From positions 1 through 9,870 of the forward strand of contig JAZPYE010000012.1 in assembly GCA_045544035.1 (NCBI GenBank): 9,870 bases of DNA, read 5' to 3'. The position numbers were made by a program, and so were the translations under genes. Shown piece after piece: positions 1 to 5,936 of this stretch (within the stretch, counting starts at the first letter, position 1; every line of letters begins with the position of its first letter). The notes beneath the pieces were generated by a model. It had not been told where the DNA came from and ran no database searches. It was given only the letters and a program-made list of their open reading frames with translations. Source of the stretch: SIG587 sp045544035. Lineage in GTDB: Bacteria > Bacillota > Clostridia > Oscillospirales > Acutalibacteraceae.

Positions 1-1
1 A

Positions 2-157
2 GAGTGTGTGGAAACGGAAAGTTGGCTTAAACTTTTGTTTTCGGTTGGCAGCATTGATGAAACTACATATAAGAAACAACGAAATCTTTGTGGAAGAATT
101 CGCAGAATGTTAACCGCTTCTTGTATTACTATAGAAAACAAGACTAACGGAAAATAA
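2..157 (+). CDS. C-terminal fragment of a probable four-helix-bundle (23S rRNA IVP-type) protein
   Basis: An open frame enters from the left edge and ends at TAA (155-157), leaving 51 residues. The visible part has a pattern I associate with the last helices of the small four-helix-bundle family first described from intervening sequences in 23S rRNA genes: an ETESWLKLLF segment, a short turn with GSIDE, then a Tyr-containing helix ending in an LTAS-type segment and a Lys/Asn-rich tail. Family members usually have a similar (E)xxYWLxLL block, then 'G-I/L-xxxxY', then a hydrophobic LLTSII-type helix. Proteins of this family are about 110-130 aa, so roughly the first 60% lies outside the window. 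Function is not well defined, and many members sit in variable chromosomal sites. A terminator follows directly. The assignment is from recalled family pattern only; an unrelated helical protein is possible. Confidence 0.55.
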   Translation, partial: ECVETESWLKLLFSVGSIDETTYKKQRNLCGRIRRMLTASCITIENKTNGK

Positions 158-163
158 CTTTTA

Positions 164-192
164 CTCGTTCGCTTTTTTTGAGCGAGGTTTTT
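164..192 (+). terminator. Intrinsic terminator after the partial left-edge gene
   Basis: CTCGTTC (164-170) pairs with GAGCGAG (180-186), a 7-bp stem with one G-U pair, and is followed by G and five T residues. It lies 6 bases after the TAA of the left-edge gene, as expected for its terminator. The loop is T-rich, so the hairpin is moderate in strength. Confidence 0.6.
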
Positions 193-199
193 ATATAAC

Positions 200-229
200 A
201 AAAAAAGACGGATTCTTCCGTCTTTTTTT
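200..229 (-). terminator. Bidirectional terminator closing the coaX-ECF operon
   Basis: GACGGA (207-212) and TCCGTC (217-222) form a 6-bp stem with a 4-nt loop, flanked by seven A residues (200-206) and seven T residues (223-229). It can therefore act on both strands. On the minus strand it follows the stop codon of the ECF component by a few bases, which makes it that operon's terminator; on the plus strand it backs up the terminator at 164-192. Confidence 0.8.
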
Positions 230-232
230 AAT

Positions 233-817
233 TTAAACTTCCTTTTTAAAAATCCTCAAAACACGGGTGATAACGGGGGATAAAACGGCGTTCGAAATTA
301 TTTCCAGTGCAAAGTTACCCATGGCAAGGGCCCAAAAAACTGCCATTCCCGAAACGGGCAAACTAAGTGTTTCGGCAATTTGTGTTGCGCTATCCATAAA
401 GAAAACATAGCAACCGAGTAAAAACACTCCCGTGTTAACAAGGGGGCAAACAATTGCGGCGGCAAGCACGGCAAGATACTCGTTAATTTTTTTAAGAGCC
501 TTATGAACGAGACCTGCGGCAAGACCGCAAAGGGTACCCTTTAAAAGCACCGTTATAATTGTGCCGGGAATGTCAAAGGCGAAGAAAAGAGCCGCACCGC
601 CTGAGGCGATGACAACCACGCCGAAAACAAGACCCAGCCAGGCACCAATGGCGGTGCCGCACATAGCCGCGCCCAAAACAATGGGAATGAGTGCAACGGC
701 GGTTGAAAAGGGGCCGAAAAAGGTTGTGAAGCTGCCGATAAGCTGCAAAATGATGACAAGCGCCGTCATTATTGCGCCCAAAACAAGCTTCTGTGTTTGA
801 AGTTTTGTTGTTTGCAT
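233..817 (-). CDS. ECF transporter S component, probable pantothenate-specific (PanT-like)
   Basis: A 194-aa, highly hydrophobic protein with about six predicted membrane segments: roughly residues 10-30, 37-52, 55-72, 82-104, 112-140 and 155-180. Length and layout fit the substrate-binding S components of energy-coupling factor vitamin transporters. The N-terminal stretch LVLGAIMTALVIIL has the small-residue AxxxA-type pattern that S components use to contact the shared T component. No ATPase or T-component gene lies beside it, so it would use a shared ECF module encoded elsewhere (group II organisation). It follows coaX by 58 bases on the same strand with its own Shine-Dalgarno GGAGGTA (825-831). 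Adjacency to pantothenate kinase suggests that the ligand is pantothenate. The substrate is inference from context; the family call is from hydrophobicity, length and motif. Confidence 0.75.
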   Translation of the reverse strand: MQTTKLQTQKLVLGAIMTALVIILQLIGSFTTFFGPFSTAVALIPIVLGAAMCGTAIGAWLGLVFGVVVIASGGAALFFAFDIPGTIITVLLKGTLCGLAAGLVHKALKKINEYLAVLAAAIVCPLVNTGVFLLGCYVFFMDSATQIAETLSLPVSGMAVFWALAMGNFALEIISNAVLSPVITRVLRIFKKEV

Positions 818-875
818 ATTAAATTACCTCCGATACTGTTCCAAAAGGATACAGTTCATTATTAAAAACCCTTTA

Positions 876-1640
876 TCAGGTGTTTTTTTCGTAGATATAA
901 CGAAGGCCCTCAAGGAGCAGGTTTTCGTTATAGATGATGTCGGTTTCGCAAAGGGGGATAATATCCTTAGAAAGGCCGCCTGTTGCAATAACTGTGGGGG
1001 TTTCACCCAGCTCTTTTTCAATGCGGGAAAGAAGACCGTCAAGCATGGCGGCGGTGCCGAAAATAAGGCCTGAACGCATACAGTCGGCAGTGTTGGTGCC
1101 AATGACCTTTGCGGGGGCCGAAATGGAAATTTCCGGTAGCTGTGCGGTGTTTTCAGTGAGGGCTTTAAGGGTGAGCCTTACACCCGCTCCTATGCTGCCG
1201 CCTAAAAAACAGCCGTTTTTGTCCAGCACGCTAATGGTGGTGGCGGTGCCCATGTCAATGATAACGCAGGGCATGGTGTATTCATTCATTGCGGCAACTG
1301 CGCCTGCGGCAAGGTCGGCGCCAAGCTGGGCGGGGTTGTCGATTTTAATGTTAAGACCGGTTTTAACGCCGGGGCCAAGCACCAAGGGCACAATGCTGAA
1401 AAGCTTTGAAATAGCGGCGGAAAGCGCTGTCGATACACTGGGCACAACCGAGCAGATAACGGCATCCTCAATGTCAAAGGTGTTAACCCCGTTTAATGCG
1501 AGAACATCCTTAACAGAAATAGCATATTGGTCACCTGTCAGCTTTGTGTCGGTGGCAAGGCGCGCGGTGCACTTAAGGGTTTCATCCTCAAAAACGCCAA
1601 GGGTTATGTTGGTGTTTCCTACATCGGCCGTAAGGAGCAT
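876..1640 (-). CDS. coaX: Type III pantothenate kinase
   Basis: A 254-aa cytoplasmic enzyme that phosphorylates pantothenate in the first step of coenzyme A synthesis. The type III (CoaX) signature is clear. DVGNTN at residues 6-11 is the N-terminal phosphate-binding loop of the ASKHA fold. GAD at 108-110 lies in the pantothenate-site block and contains the conserved catalytic Asp. DMGTATT at 129-135 is the second phosphate loop. GGSIGAG at 147-153 is followed by a Leu-rich helix and the LPEI segment, NT at 183-184 precedes the CMRSGLIFG block, and ATGG at 219-222 is near the C-terminus. The length matches the family (about 250-260 aa). The ATG at 1638-1640 is preceded by GGAGGG (1649-1654). 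It is the first gene of a two-gene unit with the ECF S component downstream, driven by the promoter at 1683-1710. Confidence 0.96.
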   Translation of the reverse strand: MLLTADVGNTNITLGVFEDETLKCTARLATDTKLTGDQYAISVKDVLALNGVNTFDIEDAVICSVVPSVSTALSAAISKLFSIVPLVLGPGVKTGLNIKIDNPAQLGADLAAGAVAAMNEYTMPCVIIDMGTATTISVLDKNGCFLGGSIGAGVRLTLKALTENTAQLPEISISAPAKVIGTNTADCMRSGLIFGTAAMLDGLLSRIEKELGETPTVIATGGLSKDIIPLCETDIIYNENLLLEGLRYIYEKNT

Positions 1641-1682
1641 TGTGTTTTCCCTCCAAATATGTTAGTAATTCTTTACTTTATT

Positions 1683-1710
1683 ATTTTATCCTAAATGGGT
1701 TAAATGTCAA
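1683..1710 (-). promoter_or_regulatory. Sigma-A promoter for coaX
   Basis: On the minus strand, TTGACA (1710-1705) and TAAAAT (1688-1683) are separated by 16 bases, about 42 bases upstream of the coaX ATG. The -35 is a perfect match to consensus. Its -35 lies only 17 bases from the -35 of the divergent rpsF promoter. Confidence 0.75.
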
Positions 1711-1727
1711 TAAAAAGTTAAAAATGC

Positions 1728-1756
1728 TTGACTTTGTAAAACACAAATGATATAAT
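1728..1756 (+). promoter_or_regulatory. Extended -10 sigma-A promoter for rpsF-ssb-rpsR
   Basis: TTGACT (1728-1733), a 17-base spacer and TATAAT (1751-1756), with an extended -10 TGA immediately before the hexamer (1748-1750). This is close to consensus, as expected for a ribosomal protein operon. Start of transcription would be near 1762-1764, giving a leader of about 75 bases. Confidence 0.88.
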
Positions 1757-1763
1757 ATCGGTT

Positions 1764-1808
1764 GCTAATATGAGAAATTAGCCCCTTGTTCTGCCCGAGA
1801 GGCAGGAC
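1764..1808 (+). promoter_or_regulatory. Structured rpsF leader, candidate S6:S18 autoregulatory RNA
   Basis: Two hairpins can be drawn in the leader. GCTAAT (1764-1769) pairs with ATTAGC (1777-1782). GTTCTGCC (1788-1795) pairs with GGCAGGAC (1801-1808), 8 bp with one G-U pair, around a CGAGA loop. With the closing base the apex reads CCCGAGAGG. S6:S18 complexes are known in many bacteria to bind a hairpin with a conserved CCG element in the rpsF 5' UTR that mimics their 16S rRNA site. The CCG here, the position directly upstream of the rpsF Shine-Dalgarno, and the presence of both rpsF and rpsR in the operon fit that model. The hairpins are seen; the regulatory role is inferred. Confidence 0.55.
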
Positions 1809-1836
1809 CAATAGACCAAAAGGAGGTGCAACGAAG

Positions 1837-2118
1837 ATGGCAAATAAGTACGAGGTTGCTCTTGTTTATTCCGTAAAGAACGGCGATGATGCTGTTAATG
1901 CTTTATGCGAAAAATTCAAGACACTTATCGAGGAGAACGGTACCATCGAATCCGTTGACGATTGGGGTAAGCGCCGCTTGGCATATCCCATCAACTACGA
2001 GACCGAAGGCTACTATGTTTTCACTGTTTTCACCAGTGAAGCAGGCTTCCCCGCAGAGCTTGAACGTGTTGCCGGTATTACCGACGGCGTTCTTCGCGTA
2101 ATGGTTATTAAAAAGTAA
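1837..2118 (+). CDS. rpsF: 30S ribosomal protein S6
   Basis: A 93-aa protein beginning MANKYEVALVYS, the usual S6 opening strand. It continues with the DDWGKRRLAYPI block (central strand with the conserved W-G-x-R/K-x-L-A-Y-P-I pattern) and the YYVF strand, typical of the ferredoxin-like S6 fold. S6 binds the central domain of 16S rRNA with S18, whose gene lies two genes downstream. I chose the ATG at 1837 because AGGAGGTG (1821-1828) sits at proper spacing and the protein then has normal length. An in-frame TTG at 1786 would add 17 residues unlike S6, lies inside the leader hairpins and has no Shine-Dalgarno. The stop is 13 bases before ssb. Confidence 0.97.
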   Translation: MANKYEVALVYSVKNGDDAVNALCEKFKTLIEENGTIESVDDWGKRRLAYPINYETEGYYVFTVFTSEAGFPAELERVAGITDGVLRVMVIKK

Positions 2119-2131
2119 AAGGAGAAACTAA

Positions 2132-2554
2132 ATGTTTAACTTAGTTGTTTTAACAGGTCGCTTAACTGCTGACCCCGAACTTAAAACCACTCCTAACGGT
2201 GTAAGCGTTACATCATTTTCAATTGCAGTAAGCCGTCGCTATCGTGCAGGCGAGGAAACTCAGGCTGATTTCATTAACATTGTTGCTTGGCGCCAGACTG
2301 CCGAGTTCATTACTAAGTACTTCAAAAAGGGTACTATGATAGGCATTGAGGGCTCTATCCAAACCCGTAGATATGTTGATAAGGACGGTAAAAACCGCAC
2401 AGTATTCGAGGTTGTTGCCAACAACGCTCAGTTCGTTGAATCTAAGCGTGATGGCGGTAACACTGAGACCACAACAGATGCTCCTGCATCTTATTCCAAC
2501 GCCGGCGCAAACGAGTTTGCAGAAATTTCCGGTGATGATGACCTGCCCTTTTAA
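2132..2554 (+). CDS. ssb: Single-stranded DNA-binding protein
   Basis: A 140-aa SSB. Residues 1-104 form the OB-fold: MFNLVVLTGRLTADPEL opening, the FSIAVSR strand, DFINIVAWRQTAEF with Trp53, and the EGSIQTRRY strand. Residues about 105-133 are a short, polar, disordered linker. The C-terminus is GDDDLPF, the conserved acidic tip that recruits replication and repair partners. In Bacillota ssb commonly sits between rpsF and rpsR, exactly as here. The Shine-Dalgarno AAAGGAG (2118-2124) begins at the rpsF stop, so the genes are probably translated from one message. The linker is short compared with many Bacillota SSBs, but the tip is intact. Confidence 0.97.
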   Translation: MFNLVVLTGRLTADPELKTTPNGVSVTSFSIAVSRRYRAGEETQADFINIVAWRQTAEFITKYFKKGTMIGIEGSIQTRRYVDKDGKNRTVFEVVANNAQFVESKRDGGNTETTTDAPASYSNAGANEFAEISGDDDLPF

Positions 2555-2594
2555 CTAAAGGCGCACAAAATTTTAAACAATGGAGGGATATCCC

Positions 2595-2834
2595 GTGGAG
2601 AATAACGAAAGACCCGCACGCAGAAAGCCCCATAAGAAGGTTTGCCATTTCTGCGTTGACCGTGTAGAAGCAATTGACTACAAGGATATTGCTAAGCTTC
2701 GCAAGTTCATTTCTGAACGCGCAAAAATTCTTCCCCGCCGTGCAACAGGCACCTGTGCTAAGCACCAAAGGGAGCTTACAACTGCAATTAAGCGCGCAAG
2801 ACAGGTTGCTTTATTGCCCTATGTAAATGACTAA
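2595..2834 (+). CDS. rpsR: 30S ribosomal protein S18 (zinc-binding form)
   Basis: A 79-aa protein with the S18 core: Arg/Lys-rich N-terminus, the IDYKDIAKLRKFISERAKILPRR-type block split around residues 27-49, then the TGTCAKHQRELTTAIKRAR helix region. Cys17, Cys20, Cys54 and His57 (CxxC plus CxxH) identify the zinc-binding paralogue rather than the Cys-less one. S18 pairs with S6 on the 30S platform. I place the start at GTG 2595 because GGAGGG (2582-2587) sits 7 bases upstream. The in-frame ATG at 2580 overlaps that Shine-Dalgarno, has none of its own (upstream bases are TTTTAAACA), and would add only MEGYP. If the ATG is used the protein has 84 aa. Confidence 0.95.
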   Translation: MENNERPARRKPHKKVCHFCVDRVEAIDYKDIAKLRKFISERAKILPRRATGTCAKHQRELTTAIKRARQVALLPYVND

Positions 2835-2846
2835 TTAAATATTAAA

Positions 2847-2883
2847 CCTCCGTTGCCTGGGGCAACGGAGGTCTTATTTTTTT
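2847..2883 (+). terminator. Strong terminator of the rpsF-ssb-rpsR operon
   Basis: CCTCCGTTGCC (2847-2857) and GGCAACGGAGG (2861-2871) form a perfect 11-bp stem with a 3-base loop, followed by TCTTA and seven T residues. The T-run overlaps the stop codon of the convergent PAP2 gene. On the minus strand the tail is only TTTAATATTT, so its effect there is probably weaker. Confidence 0.93.
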
Positions 2884-3841
2884 AATTATCACTAAAACCA
2901 TTTGTTTTTTCTTCTTTTCCGCCAAGCCCCGCAAAGAATTTAAAGGATAGAGGCCACAAAATGCCGCCGATAATAACCATAATGTAGTACCTCACAAGGC
3001 GGGCGGTAAGGGTGTGGGGGATAATTGCCTCAAGGGGAGAACGAAGCAGCTCCTTAGCGGCGACAACCAGCAAAAGGCCAACCGCAACCTTGATAATTTG
3101 CGCCCACCAAACTGCCTTGGTTTCGAATTTAATATATTTTGAGTCCACAAAATAAACCGTTATAAGACCGAGCAGGCAACCTAGCAGGGTGAAGGCATTT
3201 TTTTGCGCTGAGTTAAGGTTTTCAATATTTTCGGCAAGATAAACCTCATTTGGAAAGGGATAAAGGCAGACAAAGGCCAGGTAGGCGGCGGTCAGCACCG
3301 ACAAAACACCTAAAATGAGGTACATTGTTTTGGGGCTGTTTTCTGCATTTTTAAAAAGAGGATAAAACCCGAAAACGATTGCAAGGGCAACCGCAACCGA
3401 AATGATAACATCAAGGGGTGTGTGAACTCCTAAATACATTCTCGAAAGGGGAATGAGAACGCACAAAACAATGAAAACAGTTTTAAGCCACCGCTTTTTG
3501 GTAAGTTTTGCAAGTGAGCCGAAAAGACCCACCGAGGTTTGGGTGTGACCGCTTGGGAAGGAATAGCCCGTGGCGGCCTGCCTTGCGCTTTCAACGATTT
3601 CAAAGCTTGGGTCAAGCACCCAGGGGCGAGGAATGCGGAAGGTAATTTTAAGGAACTGGTTTAAAAGTGTTCCGAAAAAACCGCCGCAAAGAACATAGTA
3701 GCCAGAAAATTTGTCAATACACCAAAAAACAACCATTCCCACCGCCATAAAGGCAATTTCCTCGCCGAGCTTTGTGACAAGGGAGAAAAAGGTGTCCAAA
3801 AAAGGCAGACGAAGGGACTGAATAAATCTTAAAATTTCCAT
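2882..3841 (-). CDS. PAP2-family membrane phosphatase
   Basis: A 319-aa integral membrane protein with the full lipid phosphatase/phosphotransferase signature. Numbered from Met at 3841: K65-x6-R72-P73 (KITFRIPRP), PSGH at 96-99, and S133-R134-x5-H140-x3-D144 (SRMYLGVHTPLD), where H140 is the expected phosphohistidine nucleophile. Likely substrates are undecaprenyl pyrophosphate or phosphatidic acid-type lipids, but the sequence does not decide. After the catalytic half, residues about 165-310 hold further hydrophobic segments of unknown role, a length seen in many clostridial PAP2 proteins. GGAG (3851-3848, minus) six bases before the Met at 3841 favours that start; an in-frame ATG at 3854-3856 would add MLELQ. 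It is downstream of galE by 27 bases, probably in the same transcript. Confidence 0.88.
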   Translation of the reverse strand: MEILRFIQSLRLPFLDTFFSLVTKLGEEIAFMAVGMVVFWCIDKFSGYYVLCGGFFGTLLNQFLKITFRIPRPWVLDPSFEIVESARQAATGYSFPSGHTQTSVGLFGSLAKLTKKRWLKTVFIVLCVLIPLSRMYLGVHTPLDVIISVAVALAIVFGFYPLFKNAENSPKTMYLILGVLSVLTAAYLAFVCLYPFPNEVYLAENIENLNSAQKNAFTLLGCLLGLITVYFVDSKYIKFETKAVWWAQIIKVAVGLLLVVAAKELLRSPLEAIIPHTLTARLVRYYIMVIIGGILWPLSFKFFAGLGGKEEKTNGFSDN

Positions 3842-3868
3842 TTGAAGCTCCAGCATAAGCTTTTACCC

Positions 3869-4882
3869 TTAACCTTTATAGCCATCGGGATTGTTTTTTT
3901 GCCAGCGCCATGTGTCTTCGCACATATCATCAACATTCAAGTTTGCCTGCCAGCCCAGCACATCCTTTGCCTTTTGCGGATTGGCATAAACCGCATCAAG
4001 GTCACCGGGGCGGCGGGGAGCAATGACAAAGGGAACGGTAACGCCCGATGCCTTTTCAAAGGCGTTTTTAAGCTCTAAAACGCTGATACCGTTGCCTGTG
4101 CCTAAGTTAAACGCCTCACAGCCTTTGGTTTTAAGCACCCAGTCTATTGCGCAAACGTGACCCTTTGCAAGGTCAACAACATGGATATAATCGCGAACAC
4201 CGGTGCCATCCACTGTGTTATAATCATCACCAAAAACGCTTAATTTTTCAAGCTTGCCAACGGCAACCTGAGAAATGTAGGGCATTAAATTGTTGGGAAT
4301 GCCCTTGGGGTCCTCACCGATGGTGCCGCTTTTATGGGCGCCGATGGGGTTAAAGTAACGCAGCAGGGCAATGGACCAACTGCTATCTGCCACGAAAAGG
4401 TCGCGAAGCATTTCTTCTATGAACAATTTTGTTCTGCCGTAAGGGTTAATGGCGCCGAGTTCGCTGTGCTCTTTAATTGGCATATCCTTTGAGGTGCCGT
4501 AAACCGTGGCAGAGGAGGAAAAGACAATTTTCTTAACCCCGAATTCGGACATAACCTCTAGTAATCTCAGGGTGGAGATAAGGTTATTGTCATAGTAAAG
4601 CACAGGTTTTGCCACACTTTCGCCAACCGCCTTAAGGCCTGCAAAGTGAATGACCGCTTCAATCTTGTTTTCGCTGAAAATTTTTCTAAGAGCCTCGGCA
4701 TCTCGAACATCGTTTTCATAAAAGGTGATTTTTTTGCCTGTGATTTTTTCAACGCGGGAAAGGGCCTCGGCGCTGCTGTTATCAAGATTGTCGATAACAA
4801 TAACCTCTTTGCCTTCATTTAAAAGTTCAACGCAGGTGTGTGAGCCAATGTAGCCTGCGCCGCCTGTAACTAAAATTGCCAT
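3869..4882 (-). CDS. galE: UDP-glucose 4-epimerase
   Basis: A 337-aa extended short-chain dehydrogenase that interconverts UDP-glucose and UDP-galactose (and in some members the N-acetyl forms). The Rossmann motif GGAGYIGS is at residues 7-14, and DNLDNSS at 31-37 binds the cofactor ribose. SSSATVYG at 122-129 carries the catalytic Ser/Thr. Y148-x3-K152 (YGRTK) is the catalytic pair. RYFNPIGAH at 175-183 and the RDYIHVVDLA block near 230-239 are diagnostic of GalE. Length is standard (about 330-340 aa). The ATG is preceded by GGAGG (4894-4890, minus). It is the first gene of a two-gene unit with the PAP2 protein. No other Leloir gene is adjacent, so its role may be cell-surface sugar supply as much as galactose use. 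Confidence 0.95.
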   Translation of the reverse strand: MAILVTGGAGYIGSHTCVELLNEGKEVIVIDNLDNSSAEALSRVEKITGKKITFYENDVRDAEALRKIFSENKIEAVIHFAGLKAVGESVAKPVLYYDNNLISTLRLLEVMSEFGVKKIVFSSSATVYGTSKDMPIKEHSELGAINPYGRTKLFIEEMLRDLFVADSSWSIALLRYFNPIGAHKSGTIGEDPKGIPNNLMPYISQVAVGKLEKLSVFGDDYNTVDGTGVRDYIHVVDLAKGHVCAIDWVLKTKGCEAFNLGTGNGISVLELKNAFEKASGVTVPFVIAPRRPGDLDAVYANPQKAKDVLGWQANLNVDDMCEDTWRWQKNNPDGYKG

Positions 4883-4925
4883 AATAAATCCTCCACAAGA
4901 ATACAGTTTTAATTTACCAATATTT

Positions 4926-4953
4926 ATTTTAACATATATGAGTAATTTTTCAA
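4926..4953 (-). promoter_or_regulatory. Sigma-A promoter for galE-PAP2
   Basis: On the minus strand, TTGAAA (4953-4948), a 16-base spacer and TAAAAT (4931-4926), about 43 bases before the galE ATG. Both boxes match consensus at five of six positions. Confidence 0.65.
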
Positions 4954-4955
4954 GG

Positions 4956-4984
4956 TTTACAAACTAAATTTATTGTGATAAAAT
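4956..4984 (+). promoter_or_regulatory. Sigma-A promoter for the primosome gene pair
   Basis: TTTACA (4956-4961), a 17-base spacer and TAAAAT (4979-4984), 34 bases before the start codon at 5019. It is back to back with the galE promoter; the two -35 boxes are only two bases apart, so they may compete for polymerase. Confidence 0.7.
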
Positions 4985-5018
4985 AAAAACACGATTTTAA
5001 AGCAAAGGAGAAATCAAA

Positions 5019-5930
5019 ATGGGTTATTTCATAAATCCTGCCGCACTTATGCCCTTTTTTGCCGTGCCCTGCTCCCTTGCAGACAAGCACCTAAAGCTGG
5101 CTTCCCCTGATGCGGTGCGAGTTCTCCTTTTTGTTTTGCGCAATCCTGAAAGGGAAATCTCCCCCGAAACTATTTCCGAATTTTTCAAAATGGATGTTTT
5201 CGATGTTTGCGACTGTCTTGATTATTGGGTGAATGCAGGGGTCATCGGCAGTCAAAAGGAAAAACAGCCCGTGGAAGAAGAAAAGGCGGTTAAAACCGTT
5301 CGTGCCAAGGCCGTTAAGCCGACCCGAGCAGAGATTGCAAGGAGAGGGGCAGAAAGCGAGAAGGTGCGCTTTCTTTTAAACGAGGCGCAGATAAAATTTG
5401 CCCGACCTTTGAGCGAAAACGAAAGTGCAACCCTTTTGTGGCTGCTTGATGATGCAGGGGTTGATGTTTCCCTCATTTTAATGGCGGCGCAGTACAGTGC
5501 CCAAAAGGGAAAATGCAACATAAGGGAAATTGAAAAAACCTGCCTTGATTGGGCAGATAATTCGGTTACAACCATTGCCGAGGCGGAGGAGAGAATTGCC
5601 CTTTTAAACCGTCAGGAAACGGCTTGGCGAATGCTCACTGCCGTTTGCGGAATTGAAAAGCGCAACCCAAGCACCAAGGAAAGGGAAGCTTGTGACTTAT
5701 TTATAAATGAATGGGGCTTTTCTCGCGAAATGATTAAGGCAGCTTTTGATGTTTGCGTTGATGCAACGGGTAAATTTTCTCTGCCTTATATGAAGAAGGT
5801 TCTTGCAAAGTGGCATAAAGAGGGCTACAAAACTGTGGAGCAAACAAAGGGCGCCACAAAGCAGCCCAAAAAGAGCACCGCCACCTATGATATGGATGCT
5901 TTCCTTAAAAAGCTTAATTCGGAGGACTAA
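5019..5930 (+). CDS. DnaD/DnaB-type primosome protein
   Basis: A 303-aa protein of the DnaD/DnaB (Bacillus nomenclature) replication-initiation family, which remodels DNA and helps the loader place the replicative helicase. Residues about 1-78 look like the N-terminal winged-helix domain. Residues 80-112 are a charged, Lys/Glu-rich linker. Two consecutive DnaD-type C-terminal domains follow: about 115-195, ending IREIEKTCLDWADNSVTT, and about 203-280, ending LPYMKKVLAKWHKEGYKT. Both end in the Y/I-x3-(I/L)-x3-W-x4-(G/S)-(V/Y) pattern typical of the family. Two such repeats resemble B. subtilis DnaB more than the single-repeat DnaD. The Shine-Dalgarno is AAAGGAG before 5019. The stop is 6 bases before the loader gene, whose Shine-Dalgarno lies inside this gene's 3' end. 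Confidence 0.85.
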   Translation: MGYFINPAALMPFFAVPCSLADKHLKLASPDAVRVLLFVLRNPEREISPETISEFFKMDVFDVCDCLDYWVNAGVIGSQKEKQPVEEEKAVKTVRAKAVKPTRAEIARRGAESEKVRFLLNEAQIKFARPLSENESATLLWLLDDAGVDVSLILMAAQYSAQKGKCNIREIEKTCLDWADNSVTTIAEAEERIALLNRQETAWRMLTAVCGIEKRNPSTKEREACDLFINEWGFSREMIKAAFDVCVDATGKFSLPYMKKVLAKWHKEGYKTVEQTKGATKQPKKSTATYDMDAFLKKLNSED

Positions 5931-5936
5931 TTTAAA

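Noticed and set aside
934..1665. A 243-codon open frame on the plus strand antisense to coaX
   Set aside because: It covers coaX almost exactly, has low-complexity Ser/Pro/Val-rich composition, no Shine-Dalgarno and no recognisable domain. It is a shadow created by the codon bias of coaX.
1786..1836. TTG start extending rpsF by 17 residues
   Set aside because: The extension falls in the leader hairpin, has no ribosome site, and makes S6 longer than its family with non-S6 residues. The ATG at 1837 has AGGAGG at proper spacing.
2580..2594. ATG start extending rpsR by five codons
   Set aside because: The ATG overlaps the GGAGGG that serves the GTG at 2595 and has no Shine-Dalgarno itself.
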